From Verrucomicrobiia bacterium (GTDB taxonomy: Bacteria; Verrucomicrobiota; Verrucomicrobiia; Limisphaerales; JADLHS01): 64,000 nucleotides of DNA. Position numbers and translations under genes: made by a program. The stretch spans positions 1-64,000 of the forward strand of contig JAHCLO010000010.1 of the NCBI GenBank assembly GCA_026125285.1. Direction: 5' to 3'. Under the pieces are notes generated by a model. That model saw only the letters and a program-made list of their open reading frames with translations. It did not search any database and was not told the DNA's origin. Each line of letters opens with the position of its first letter. The stretch's first letter is position 1. Of this stretch, positions 54,601 to 62,344 are shown piece after piece.

Positions 54601-55442
54601 CCAACCACTTTGCCCGGTGGAACGGTTCGAGTTGGTTTCCACTCGGCAGCGGCATGAACGGTTCGGTACGGGCCATTGCCGTGACCGGCTCTGATGCCTA
54701 TGTCGGCGGAGACTTCACGACTGCAGGCGGCTTGTTTGCCAACCACATCGCGCGCTGGAACGGCACCAGTTGGGGGCCCTTGGGTGACGGGGTGAACGGA
54801 AGCGTTCACGCGATTGCTGTCAGAGGCAGCAGCGTCTATGTCGGGGGTAGTTTCACAACCGCAGGCTCAACCACTGCAAACAACATCGCTCAATGGAATG
54901 GGTCCGAGTGGTCGGCATTGGGCAGCGGCGTGGACGATGGTGTTTACGCTCTGGCGCTCAACGACACGGAGCTCTTTGTCGGCGGGCGCTTCTCCAACGC
55001 TGGTGGGAGCCCCGCGAATGGGATCGCCAAGTGGGATGGTTTCAGTTGGCAGGCTTTGGGCAGGGGCGTCGAACGGCCCGGATGGTGGGGGCCGGGTTTT
55101 ATTGCCGGTGAAGCCACGGCTCTCGCAGTTAGTGGCAACGATTTGTACGTAGGCGGCGACTTTACGCTAGCCGATGCTCACCCATCGCAAGGATTTGCAC
55201 ACTGGGTCACACCTCCAAGATCGCCATTTCTTAGCGATCCGATCCGCCTTTCACCGAGCCAATTCCAGTTTCGGCTCAACGGATTAGCCGGAGAGAATTA
55301 CGCCATACAAGTCTCAACGAATTTGGCCGTGACAAATTGGTTCCCGATTCTGACGACCAACGCCCCTAGCAGTTCGTTCCCGATCTTGGATGTTCAAGCC
55401 ACCAACCCATCTCACTTCTATCGCGCAATTCAGTCGCCATGA
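51639..55442 (+). CDS. Large secreted repeat protein inside the hdr-mvh operon
   Basis: 1267 residues with a signal peptide (LVLTWVCPVVLGASLLLSVHA). Three carboxypeptidase-regulatory-like beta domains (about 160-430) and a putative Ig domain (about 430-520) precede thirteen full and one partial repeats of about 46 residues with the consensus VYALAVSGTDLYVGGxFTTA...IARWNGxxWSALGSGVNG, a propeller-type motif. It ends with the short beta module seen in other secreted proteins here. Nothing links it to hydrogenase chemistry, yet it lies between hdrA and mvhD and its stop overlaps mvhD (ATGA). The track frame is longer; ATG 51639 is the start because upstream residues overlap hdrA and lack meaning. 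Confidence 0.8.
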   Translation: MKSTEFKRLVLTWVCPVVLGASLLLSVHARGAVAVTVSPAIITNDFVGKISISVTGLTAGQTIRVENYGDLNANGVVNEVDYVMRSFTVTDGQIPLLAGCTNLNVPGDEDALTNGQIRTELLFPGVDSVLDRIAAKYLVRVSDPIGSFTPITNSFEVRQRVYPQGVMGKVVAGGTGLPLTNAVVVAIFQKQPGGLAAVADADGNYTLYSPPGNYVLIVIHSGYVLDPNEGLVSVSSNAFAVKNLTNNTTPWTVSGQLRDSASGTGLAGLFIEANSSSGFFTGTFTDTNGNYTLKVTPGEWRFGPNESQLAQVGYLRLSSKAVTNVSSDVSNLNFPVTKATALIYGRITDNFMNPVVGIEFRANDYNTNSFEARGRSFPADGSYALGVKAGTWWVRAEEDELSQLGLSTSDTLVTVTNGQAMRVDFTAYRLQVTLLFLPSCTEGSLYSVQLTAAYGQPPYTWSLAPASSPLPEGLALSANGVISGVASSAGMSSIVVRATDTSAFIADQPLTLVVLPRDAGTPPMQWDDRFVPNGVNGPVYAIAVSGNNIYVGGAFSIAGGVAANNIAVWNGRSWSALGSGVDGQVNAIFVNGAEVYVGGQFVSAGGASAPGIATWNGLSWSGLGSGMNGSVYALAATGDGRLFAAGSFTMASGVSASRIAQWNGASWSALGDGVNDTVLALVASGTDLYAGGAFTTAGGSTASHVAKWSGADWSALGNGCNGNVLALAATGTDVYASGTFTSAGSVSALNIARWNGGNWLALGSGVGDTNSSVSAMLAVGTNLYVGGRFSSVAGLSSTNTAIWNGSSWLPSGIGVGNESSSVQAIAAGPAEGYVGGTFTTASETPANHIARFTPSGWTVLGEGLGGASPTAAAIAVSGEDVYVGGGFFGAGSASARSVARWDGNSWWDVGRGFDGPVYALAMAGTELYAGGSFSWSYTGEYVWFIARWNGSTWVNLGSGLNLPVRAIAVSGTDLYAGGDFTTAGGASANHFARWNGSSWFPLGSGMNGSVRAIAVTGSDAYVGGDFTTAGGLFANHIARWNGTSWGPLGDGVNGSVHAIAVRGSSVYVGGSFTTAGSTTANNIAQWNGSEWSALGSGVDDGVYALALNDTELFVGGRFSNAGGSPANGIAKWDGFSWQALGRGVERPGWWGPGFIAGEATALAVSGNDLYVGGDFTLADAHPSQGFAHWVTPPRSPFLSDPIRLSPSQFQFRLNGLAGENYAIQVSTNLAVTNWFPILTTNAPSSSFPILDVQATNPSHFYRAIQSP

Positions 55443-55999
55443 ATATGATCGGTTCCCCCAGCAAAGAAGCCGGTGCCAAGCCGCTCCTCGGTGCCGCTTG
55501 GCAGCCACGCCTCGTCGCGTTCTTCTGCAACTGGTGTACCTACACCGCCGCAGATCTTGCGGGCGTTTCGCGGCTCAAGTATGCCTCCAACGTCCGCGTG
55601 ATCCGGCTCATGTGTTCGGGCCGCGTGGACCCGCAGTTCATCCTCGACGCCCTGGCCCGCGGCGCGGACGGCGTGCTGATCGGCGGCTGTCATTTGGGCG
55701 ATTGCCATTACGTTGAGGGCAACTACAAGACGCTTCGGCGTTTCACCCTGCTGAAGCGAATGCTCGCCGACTTGGGCGTCGAAGACCAACGCGTCCGCAT
55801 GGAATGGATTTCCGCGTCCGAAGGCGAGCGAGTCAAAACAGTCATCAACGAAATGGTCGAACAAGTCCGTGCGCTCGGGCCGCTTAACTTGCCGGGGCGC
55901 TTCGCGGATTGGGATCGCGAAGTGGCCGCGCTGGAAGTTGATATGCGCGAGAGCGAACGGGGTGCAAAACGCGAGGAAGCCGAGGTGGCTCATGCCTAA
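55439..55999 (+). CDS. mvhD: MvhD-like hydrogenase delta subunit ([2Fe-2S])
   Basis: 186 residues, soluble. MvhD pattern: FFCNWCTYTAADLAG, VRVIRLMCSGRVDPQFILDAL and GCHLGDCHYVEGN, with Cys30, 33, 59, 84 and 89 as likely iron-sulfur ligands. MvhD links the Mvh hydrogenase to HdrA. Its C-terminal tail (about 155-186) is longer than the core. It overlaps the repeat-protein stop and the mvhG start (by 8 bp). Confidence 0.9.
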   Translation: MNMIGSPSKEAGAKPLLGAAWQPRLVAFFCNWCTYTAADLAGVSRLKYASNVRVIRLMCSGRVDPQFILDALARGADGVLIGGCHLGDCHYVEGNYKTLRRFTLLKRMLADLGVEDQRVRMEWISASEGERVKTVINEMVEQVRALGPLNLPGRFADWDREVAALEVDMRESERGAKREEAEVAHA

Positions 56000-56981
56000 A
56001 CCCAAAATCGGTATTTACTGGTGCGCCTCGTGCGGCGGTTGTGAGGAGGCCGTGGTTGATCTGGCTGAAGACATCCTCGGCGTCGTTGAGGCGGTGGACA
56101 TCGTTCTTTGGCCCGTGGCAATGGACTTCAAAAAGAAAGATGTGCAAGCGATGCCGGACCAATCCATCGTGGCCACGCTCATCAACGGCGCCATTCGCAC
56201 GAGCGAGCAGGAGGAAATGGCGCACCTGCTCCGGCGCAAGAGCCAGTTCATTATTGCTTACGGCGCGTGCGCGCATCTGGGTGGCATTCCCGGGCTGGCC
56301 AACCAGTTCCCGCGCGAACAACTGTTGAAGTTCGTTTACGAGGATTCGCCCAGCACCGCAAACGAGGCCAGGACGCATCCGTGTTCGGCGCACCAGAATA
56401 ACGGCCATCGCGTCACGCTGCCGGAGTTCCGCAACGTCGTTCGCGCCCTTGATCAGGTCGTGGACGTTGACTATTACATCCCCGGCTGCCCGCCGACCCC
56501 CAAGATCACCAAAGCCGCTATCGGCGCGATTCTGGAGAGCAGACTGCCTCCTAAAGGCAGCGTGCTCGCACCGGACATTGCGTTGTGCGATGAATGCCCG
56601 CGGAAAGCCACGAAGCCCACAAACGTCAGCTTCACCGAATTCAAGCGCCCGCACCTGACGCAGCTTGATCCTGAACTTTGTTTCCTCGCGCAGGGGCTTG
56701 TTTGCATGGGCCCGGCCACGCGCGGCGGCTGCGAGGCCGCCTGCACATGCGGCAACATGCCCTGCACCGGCTGCTTCGGTCCGACTTCGCGCGTGCGCGA
56801 TCAGGGTGCGAAGATCCTGTCGTCGCTGTGCGCCAATGTGGCCTCCAAGGACGAGAAGGAAATTCGGAAAATCGAATCCGGTATTCCCGACCCCGTCGGC
56901 ACGTTTTACCGCTACGGCCTCGCGAAGAGTCTGCTGCGGCGAAAGGTGGATTTGCCCGTTTCAACGTCAGAGCCGTCATGA
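55992..56981 (+). CDS. mvhG: [NiFe] hydrogenase small subunit, MvhG-like
   Basis: 329 residues without a Tat signal, so cytoplasmic. Proximal-cluster cysteines C11-x2-C14, then GACAHLGG (C93) and CPPTP (C166). Further C199/C202, C230, C238, C247, C251, C253, C258 and C261 fit medial and distal clusters plus extra ferredoxin-type sites. It takes electrons from the NiFe centre to MvhD and HdrA. The stop overlaps mvhA (ATGA). The ATG at 55992 is chosen by the family start at IGIYWCASCGGC. Confidence 0.92.
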   Translation: MPKPKIGIYWCASCGGCEEAVVDLAEDILGVVEAVDIVLWPVAMDFKKKDVQAMPDQSIVATLINGAIRTSEQEEMAHLLRRKSQFIIAYGACAHLGGIPGLANQFPREQLLKFVYEDSPSTANEARTHPCSAHQNNGHRVTLPEFRNVVRALDQVVDVDYYIPGCPPTPKITKAAIGAILESRLPPKGSVLAPDIALCDECPRKATKPTNVSFTEFKRPHLTQLDPELCFLAQGLVCMGPATRGGCEAACTCGNMPCTGCFGPTSRVRDQGAKILSSLCANVASKDEKEIRKIESGIPDPVGTFYRYGLAKSLLRRKVDLPVSTSEPS

Positions 56982-58504
56982 ATACCGCCACGCAAGAAGT
57001 CTGGAATAAAGCCCACGACCGCGCCCACGCCGCCGCCAACGAAACGCGCCGCCGCGTGACCATTGACCCCATCACGCGCCTCGAAGGCCACGGCAAGATT
57101 GACGTGTTCCTCGACGAAGCCGGCGATGTCGAACGCGCTTACTTGCAGATCCCGGAGCTCCGCGGCTTCGAGGTTTTCAGTATCGGCCGGCCGGCGGAGG
57201 ACATGCCGCAAATCACGAGTCGCATTTGCGGCGTCTGTCCCACGGCGCACCACGTGGCCGCGACCAAGGCGCTGGACGATCTTTACAAGGTTGAACCCAC
57301 TTCCGCCGCACGAAAAATCCGCGAGCTGGTCTATAACGCTTTCATGTTCGAGGATCACGCTCTCCATTTTTACATCCTCGGTGGACCGGACTTTATCGTG
57401 GGCCCAGACGCACCAAAAGAGCAGCGCAACGTTGTCGGTGTCATCGGCAAGGTTGGTGTCGAAGTCGGCAAGAAGGTGATTTCGATGCGCCGGCGCGTGC
57501 GCGAGTTGATCGCGTATTTCGGCGGCAAAGTGATTCATCCCGTCCTTGGTCTGCCCGGCGGCGTTTCCAAACCGCTGAAGCCAGAAGACCTGCCGCAATT
57601 CAAGGAGTTGGCGAAGGACACGCTGGAGTTCGCCCAATTCACGCTGCAAGTCTTCAAGGACATCGTGCTCAAGAATCCCGAGTACGTGAAACTCATCACC
57701 GGCGACACTTACACGCACCGGACGTATTACATGGGCCTCTTGGACGCGCAGAACAAAGTTAATTTCTACGACGGCCTCCTCCGCGTCGTGGACCCGACCG
57801 GCAGGGAATACGCGAAGTTCCCGGTGCAACGCTACCGCGAGTTTGTGGCCGAGCACGTCGAGCCGTGGAGCTACATCAAGTTCTGCTACCTCAAGCCGCT
57901 GGGCTGGCACGGTTTCGAGGAAGGCCCGCAAAGCAGCGTCTATGCGGTCGCGCCGCTTGCTCGCCTCAACGCCGCCGATGGCATGGCCACGCCGCTCGCG
58001 CAAAAAGCCTGTGAGGAATTCTTCAACACTCTCGGGGGAAAGCCGGTTCATCACACTCTCGCCACGCACTGGGCGCGCGTGGTGGAAATCATCCAGGCTG
58101 CTGAACGCATGGTCGAGCTGGTCAACGATCCTGAGATCACCAGCACCAACATCCGCAATATCCCAACGGCAAAACCAACCGTCGGCATCGGCGTGGTCGA
58201 AGCCCCGCGCGGCACGCTGTTCCATCACTACGAGACCGACGAGAACGGCCTCATCAAGATGGCCAACCTCATCGTCGCCACGCAGAACAACGCCGCCCGC
58301 ATCGCCATGAGCGTGGACAAGGCGGCAAAGGGTTTGATCAAGAAGGGCGTTGTCAACGATGGCCTGCTAAACATGGTGGAGATGGCTTTCCGCGCCTACG
58401 ATCCCTGCTTCGGCTGCGCCACGCACGCGGCTGGTCTGGTGCCGTTAGTGGTCCGGCTTATCAACCCGGAAGGTCGGGTGATCCAAGAAATCGCCAACGG
58501 ATGA
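56978..58504 (+). CDS. mvhA: [NiFe] hydrogenase large subunit, MvhA-like (group 3c)
   Basis: 508 residues. L1 motif RICGVCPTAHH (C84, C87) and L2 motif DPCFGCATHA (C477, C480) give the four NiFe ligands. The N-terminal RLEGHGKIDVFLD is also typical. Together with a Tat-less small subunit, MvhD and HdrABC this indicates a group 3c-type cytoplasmic hydrogenase. After His483 a 25-residue tail extends to EIANG; the peptidase that removes such tails is not in the window. The stop codon lies in a CCAACGGATGA repeat arm. Confidence 0.93.
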   Translation: MNTATQEVWNKAHDRAHAAANETRRRVTIDPITRLEGHGKIDVFLDEAGDVERAYLQIPELRGFEVFSIGRPAEDMPQITSRICGVCPTAHHVAATKALDDLYKVEPTSAARKIRELVYNAFMFEDHALHFYILGGPDFIVGPDAPKEQRNVVGVIGKVGVEVGKKVISMRRRVRELIAYFGGKVIHPVLGLPGGVSKPLKPEDLPQFKELAKDTLEFAQFTLQVFKDIVLKNPEYVKLITGDTYTHRTYYMGLLDAQNKVNFYDGLLRVVDPTGREYAKFPVQRYREFVAEHVEPWSYIKFCYLKPLGWHGFEEGPQSSVYAVAPLARLNAADGMATPLAQKACEEFFNTLGGKPVHHTLATHWARVVEIIQAAERMVELVNDPEITSTNIRNIPTAKPTVGIGVVEAPRGTLFHHYETDENGLIKMANLIVATQNNAARIAMSVDKAAKGLIKKGVVNDGLLNMVEMAFRAYDPCFGCATHAAGLVPLVVRLINPEGRVIQEIANG

Positions 58505-58632
58505 GATGGCCCAGCAGATAGGCCGAAGCCGCCAGATTCACCACGACCAGCTTCGTGTTGCATATGCAACACAAAGTTGGTCGTCCGCGCCAAGCAGGTT
58601 GAGACAATCCGTCGCCACTGGTCATCCGTTGG
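58494..58632. repeat. Inverted repeat CCAACGGATGA element between mvhA and hypB
   Basis: CCAACGGATGA at 58494-58504 and its exact reverse complement TCATCCGTTGG at 58622-58632 flank 117 bp. The mvhA stop (TGA 58502-58504) and the hypB stop (58622-58624) are both inside the arms, and the two proteins end in NG. Related 70-bp copies are at 60756 and 63749. Confidence 0.7.
58545..58582. terminator. Bidirectional hairpin between mvhA and hypB
   Basis: A 38-bp palindrome centred on GCATATGC: 19-bp arms with two mismatches (GACCAGCTTCGTGTTGCAT against its mirror). Lying between convergent genes, it may end transcription from both sides, though no long T tract follows. Confidence 0.6.
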
Positions 58633-59404
58633 ATCGTTCCTCGCGCTGCTTCGCCAGAAAGTCCAGCCACGCCTCCATCCCCTCGCCCGTCTTGGACGAT
58701 AGCTCAAAAATCTCCGCGTGATGACTGATGCGTTTCAGATTGGCTAGTGCTTGTTGGCGATTGAAACCTGCGGCTGCCGCCAGATCGTTTTTGGCCACGA
58801 TGACAACGTTGGCTGAATGAAACATCGGCGGATACTTGAGCGGTTTGTCCTCCCCCTCGGTCGTGGAGAGCAACACCACGCGCAAATCTTCGCCCAGGTC
58901 ATAGTCCGCCGGGCAAACCAGGTTGCCGACGTTTTCGATGACGAGCACGTCCAGTTTGTCGAGATCAAGTTGCGCCGCGGCTTTGGAAACCATCTCGGCA
59001 TCGAGGTGGCAGACCGTGCCGGTGGTGATTTGCACGACGGGGATTTTTGCTTTGCGCAATTCGGCAGCGTCATTGTCGGTGGCGAGATCGCCCACGATTA
59101 CGCCAACACGCAGTTTTTTCCCAAGCTTTTTGGCAGTTTCACGGATGAAGGTGGTTTTGCCCGAGCCGGGGGAAGAAACGACATTGAGCACGAGCAGTCT
59201 CTTCGCTTTGAAAAAACCACGATTGCGCTCTGCCAGACGGTCGTTTTTCTCCAGCAGCGAGCGGTTCAAGCTGACGGTCTTGCCGCCGTGCGCGTGTTCG
59301 TGGTCGTGCCCATGCTCGTGATGATGATCGTGCTCGTGGTCATGTGAATGATCCCCGATCACAACGTTCTCGCCGCCCATTCCGCATCCACATTCTTTGC
59401 ACAT
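58622..59404 (-). CDS. hypB: Hydrogenase nickel-insertion GTPase HypB
   Basis: 260 residues. N-terminal CxxCGC nickel site (C2, C5, C7), a His-rich stretch (about 19-40, some thirteen His), then the GTPase: SSPGSGKTT (Walker A, ~77-85), VGDLATDND, GTVCHLDA and ENVGNLVCP. The KNDL motif takes the place of NKxD. HypB inserts nickel with HypA. It ends ERSNG, its stop inside the repeat arm. hypA ends 1 bp upstream. Confidence 0.93.
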   Translation of the reverse strand: MCKECGCGMGGENVVIGDHSHDHEHDHHHEHGHDHEHAHGGKTVSLNRSLLEKNDRLAERNRGFFKAKRLLVLNVVSSPGSGKTTFIRETAKKLGKKLRVGVIVGDLATDNDAAELRKAKIPVVQITTGTVCHLDAEMVSKAAAQLDLDKLDVLVIENVGNLVCPADYDLGEDLRVVLLSTTEGEDKPLKYPPMFHSANVVIVAKNDLAAAAGFNRQQALANLKRISHHAEIFELSSKTGEGMEAWLDFLAKQREERSNG

Positions 59405-59405
59405 A

Positions 59406-59747
59406 TCATTCTAGCTCCACACTGGCGATTTCCAGTTCGCGCCCGCGCCGCAGTTCGCCGCTCACATTAAGGCAACGCGGACATTCATTCAACAGGTCCG
59501 CGCACTCGAATTCCTTCCGGCACTGCGCGCACCAGCAGGACGCCGGCACCGATTCGATTTCCAGGCTCGCGCCCTCGGCCATCGTGCCGCGGCAGACGAC
59601 GTCGAAGGCAAAGCGCATCGCCTCCGGCACCACACCGCTCAACGTGCCGATGCGCAGGCGCAGCCCGAGCACACGGCTCGCGCCGGACGACTTCGCCGTA
59701 TCCACCGCCATCCGGACGGCTTCGTCCATGATTGCCACTTCGTGCAT
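59406..59747 (-). CDS. hypA: Hydrogenase nickel-incorporation protein HypA
   Basis: 113 residues from MHEVAIMDEAV, the family start with the nickel-binding His2; three further residues upstream (59756) are not needed. Zinc site C73-x2-C76 and C89-x2-C92. It delivers nickel to the large subunit with HypB. It is divergent from hypF, 42 bp between starts, and cotranscribed with hypB. Confidence 0.92.
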   Translation of the reverse strand: MHEVAIMDEAVRMAVDTAKSSGASRVLGLRLRIGTLSGVVPEAMRFAFDVVCRGTMAEGASLEIESVPASCWCAQCRKEFECADLLNECPRCLNVSGELRRGRELEIASVELE

Positions 59748-59789
59748 GCAGCGCATTGAAGTTAGAAACGTGTCAGGCAGAATTCGAGC

Positions 59790-62333
59790 GTGAATTGCGC
59801 CCTGAGCGAAACGACCTCACGCCTGAAACTCACCGTCCGCGGTGCGGTTCAGGGCGTGGGCTTCCGTCCCTTTGTTCATCGGCTGGCAACCGGGCTGGGT
59901 CTGACCGGCTGGGTCAACAACTCACCGCAGGGCGTGTTCATCGAGGTTGAAGGAACTCACGCGTTGTTGGAACAATTCCTCCTGCGCCTCGAAGCCGAGA
60001 AGCCGCCGCGCAGCTTCATCCAAAGCCAGGAATCGTTGTGGCTCGATCCCGTCGGCTTCAAGGCGTTTGAAATTCGTGCCAGCGAAACCGGCGGGGGCAA
60101 GACGGCTCTTGTTCTGCCTGACATCGCCACTTGCCCGGATTGCCTGCGCGAGATCTTCGATCCGGCGAATCGGCGTCACCGCTATCCATTCACCAATTGC
60201 ACGAATTGCGGCCCACGCTTCAGCATTATCGAATCGCTGCCCTACGACCGCGCGAACACCTCAATGAAGTCATTCCGCCTATGCCCCGCCTGCCAGGCGG
60301 AATACGACGATCCGGTCGACCGCCGCTTCCACGCGCAACCGAACGCTTGTCCGGTGTGTGGGCCGCGGCTGGAGTTTTGGGAACGTAGGACAGGCGTCCC
60401 GCCTGTCTCTGATCGCAAAGAACCTGCCGCTCAAGCGGAGCGGCTGAATGGAGACAGGCGCGACGCCTGTCCTACGGGTCACGACGCGTTGCTGGCCGCT
60501 GCCGAGGCCATTCGCCACGGCCAGATTGTGGCTGTCAAAGGCATCGGCGGCTTCCACCTGATGGTGGACGCACGAAACGAGGACGCTGTCCGCCGACTCC
60601 GCGAGCGAAAGCACCGCGAAGAAAAGCCGCTGGCGCTGCTGTTCCCGTCGCTCGACAGCGTGAAAGCCGTTTGTGAAATCTCGCCGCTGGAGGAGCGCCT
60701 TCTGCGTTCACCGGAGGCGCCTATTGTCCTGCTGCGACGTAAGCTCTTCCATTCGCCAACGGATGAAAGGTTCCAACGGATGAAGGAATCGAAGATCGAA
60801 TCCGTTGGCACTTTTCATCCGATGGCGGACTCGATTGCACCACACAATCCCAATCTCGGCGTCATGCTGCCCTCCAATCCGTTGCACCACCTCCTGATGG
60901 CCGAGCTAAGGTTTCCGGTTGTCGCCACCAGCGGCAACTTGAGCGATGAGCCAATTTGCACGGACGAACACGAGGCCCTGGAACGCCTGGCTGACGTCGC
61001 GGACGTGTTCCTTGTTCACAACCGCCCCATCGTCCGTCACGTGGACGACTCAATTGTGCGCGTCGTGCTGGATCGCGAAATGGTGTTGCGCCGCGCCCGT
61101 GGCTACGCGCCACTGCCGGTCGTTCTAAAATCCGAAATCCGAAATCCGAAATCCGAAACTGTGCTCGCCGTGGGCGCACATTTGAAGAACGCAGTGGCGC
61201 TCGCCTTGGGCGACCAGGTGTTCCTTAGCCAGCACATCGGCGATTTGGAAACCGAACAGGCGAACCGGGCTTTTCGCCGGGTGGTAGCCGACCTACAAGA
61301 GCTTTACGATGCGAAACCGGAATTTGTCGCCGCCGATTTGCATCCAGATTATCTCTCGACCCGGTTCGCAGATGATTTGACCGGCGGGTCGGGCAACCAA
61401 CAGCCCGCCGAAGGCGACCAACGCATTGCGCGCCCTGCCAGCATCAGCGTCCAACACCACATCGCCCACGTGCTCTCCTGCATGGCAGAAAACGAATTGA
61501 AGCCCCCGGTCCTGGGCGTCGCGTGGGACGGCACGGGCTACGGCACGGACGGCACAATTTGGGGTGGCGAGTTCTTCCGGGTGACTCAGGACTCCGTCGA
61601 GCGCGTCGGGCACTGGCGGCCATTCCGATTGCCCGGCGGCGACGCGGCGGCGAAGGAACCGCGCCGGGCCGCGCTGGGACTGCTGTATGAAATGAACGCC
61701 GGACATGACAGATCTTTGTCCCACCTGGGACAAAGATGTGCGGGCTGGTTTTCTGCGATCGAATTGGCGGCGCTGACGGGGATGCTGGCGCGGGAGGTGA
61801 ATTCGCCGTGGTGCAGCAGCGTTGGCCGATTGTTTGATGCGGTCGCCTCGCTCGTGGGTCTGCGCCAGACAATGCGGTTTGAGGGCCAGGCGGCCATGGA
61901 TTTGGAGTTCGCGCTGGAGGGCGTTGAGCTGGAGGAAGCCTACCCCGTGGGGTTGGAGAACAGCGAACTGCAAACGGCGGCATCCGCCGTGGGGAAATCC
62001 GAGGTTCGAAGTCCGAGATCCGGAATTGTGCTCGATTGGTCACCGATGATTGAGGCAATCATCAGGGACGTGGAGCGCGGGAACTCCGTCGGCGCAGTTT
62101 CCGCCCGGTTCCACAACGCGCTGGCTGAGGCAATCGTCGTCATGGCAAAACGCCTCGGCGAATCGCGCATCGCGTTAAGCGGCGGCTGTTTTCAGAATCG
62201 CTATCTGACGGAGCGGACGGTAAAGCGACTACGCGCCGAGGGTTTCCAGCCTTACTGGCATCAACGCGTGCCGCCAAATGACGGGGGAATTTCCCTGGGG
62301 CAAATCGTTGCTGCCCGCCGTGCCACCCGCTAA
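59790..62333 (+). CDS. hypF: Carbamoyltransferase HypF with in-frame repeat insertions
   Basis: 847 residues, GTG start. Acylphosphatase domain (about 11-95, RGAVQGVGFRPFVHRLA), zinc fingers (CPDCLREI, CTNCGPRFSI, CPACQAEYDD, CPVCGPRLEF), YrdC-like domain (KGIGGFHLMVDARNEDAVRRLR) and a C-terminal Kae1-like domain (VQHHIAHVLSC, GVAWDGTGYGTDG, ALSGGCFQNRYL). It makes the carbamoyl group that HypE turns into CN ligands. It is longer than the usual ~750 residues because repeats are inserted in frame: residues ~199-229, ~323-345, ~447-456 and perhaps ~735-746. The inserts carry no stop, so it may still work. Confidence 0.92.
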   Translation: MNCALSETTSRLKLTVRGAVQGVGFRPFVHRLATGLGLTGWVNNSPQGVFIEVEGTHALLEQFLLRLEAEKPPRSFIQSQESLWLDPVGFKAFEIRASETGGGKTALVLPDIATCPDCLREIFDPANRRHRYPFTNCTNCGPRFSIIESLPYDRANTSMKSFRLCPACQAEYDDPVDRRFHAQPNACPVCGPRLEFWERRTGVPPVSDRKEPAAQAERLNGDRRDACPTGHDALLAAAEAIRHGQIVAVKGIGGFHLMVDARNEDAVRRLRERKHREEKPLALLFPSLDSVKAVCEISPLEERLLRSPEAPIVLLRRKLFHSPTDERFQRMKESKIESVGTFHPMADSIAPHNPNLGVMLPSNPLHHLLMAELRFPVVATSGNLSDEPICTDEHEALERLADVADVFLVHNRPIVRHVDDSIVRVVLDREMVLRRARGYAPLPVVLKSEIRNPKSETVLAVGAHLKNAVALALGDQVFLSQHIGDLETEQANRAFRRVVADLQELYDAKPEFVAADLHPDYLSTRFADDLTGGSGNQQPAEGDQRIARPASISVQHHIAHVLSCMAENELKPPVLGVAWDGTGYGTDGTIWGGEFFRVTQDSVERVGHWRPFRLPGGDAAAKEPRRAALGLLYEMNAGHDRSLSHLGQRCAGWFSAIELAALTGMLAREVNSPWCSSVGRLFDAVASLVGLRQTMRFEGQAAMDLEFALEGVELEEAYPVGLENSELQTAASAVGKSEVRSPRSGIVLDWSPMIEAIIRDVERGNSVGAVSARFHNALAEAIVVMAKRLGESRIALSGGCFQNRYLTERTVKRLRAEGFQPYWHQRVPPNDGGISLGQIVAARRATR
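60385..60475. repeat. Palindromic repeat inserted in hypF (GTAG/CTAC family)
   Basis: 25-bp arms at 60385-60409 and 60451-60475 are reverse complements with one mismatch. Each arm contains ACAGGCG-xxx-CGCCTGT, a 7-3-7 hairpin (loops TCC and CGA). In frame it encodes TGVPPVSD and DRRDACPTG. It sits after the fourth zinc finger of HypF. Confidence 0.85.
60756..60825. repeat. CCAACGGATGAA element inserted in hypF
   Basis: 70 bp with two direct CCAACGGATGAA units and inverted ATCCGTTGG and TTCATCCG at the other end. It matches 63749-63818 at 56 of 70 positions. In frame it encodes PTDERFQRMKESKIESVG and on to FHPM, residues absent from the normal HypF line-up between the YrdC-like region and GVMLPSNPLHHLL. 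Confidence 0.8.
61128..61155. repeat. Heptamer tandem repeat AAATCCG in hypF
   Basis: Four perfect AAATCCG units in a row, in frame as KSEIRNPKSE. A related degenerate stretch is at 61994-62025 (KSEVRSPRSG). Confidence 0.8.
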
Positions 62334-62344
62334 CTTCACGTCGC

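Noticed and set aside
53220..55200. Tandem repeats in the secreted protein as a CRISPR or satellite array
   Set aside because: The repeats are at protein level (about 46 residues) with diverged DNA, in one open frame; there are no short identical repeats with unique spacers.
51639..55442. Secreted repeat gene as a hydrogenase subunit
   Set aside because: It has a signal peptide and no cysteine clusters or redox motifs; co-localisation alone does not make it a subunit.
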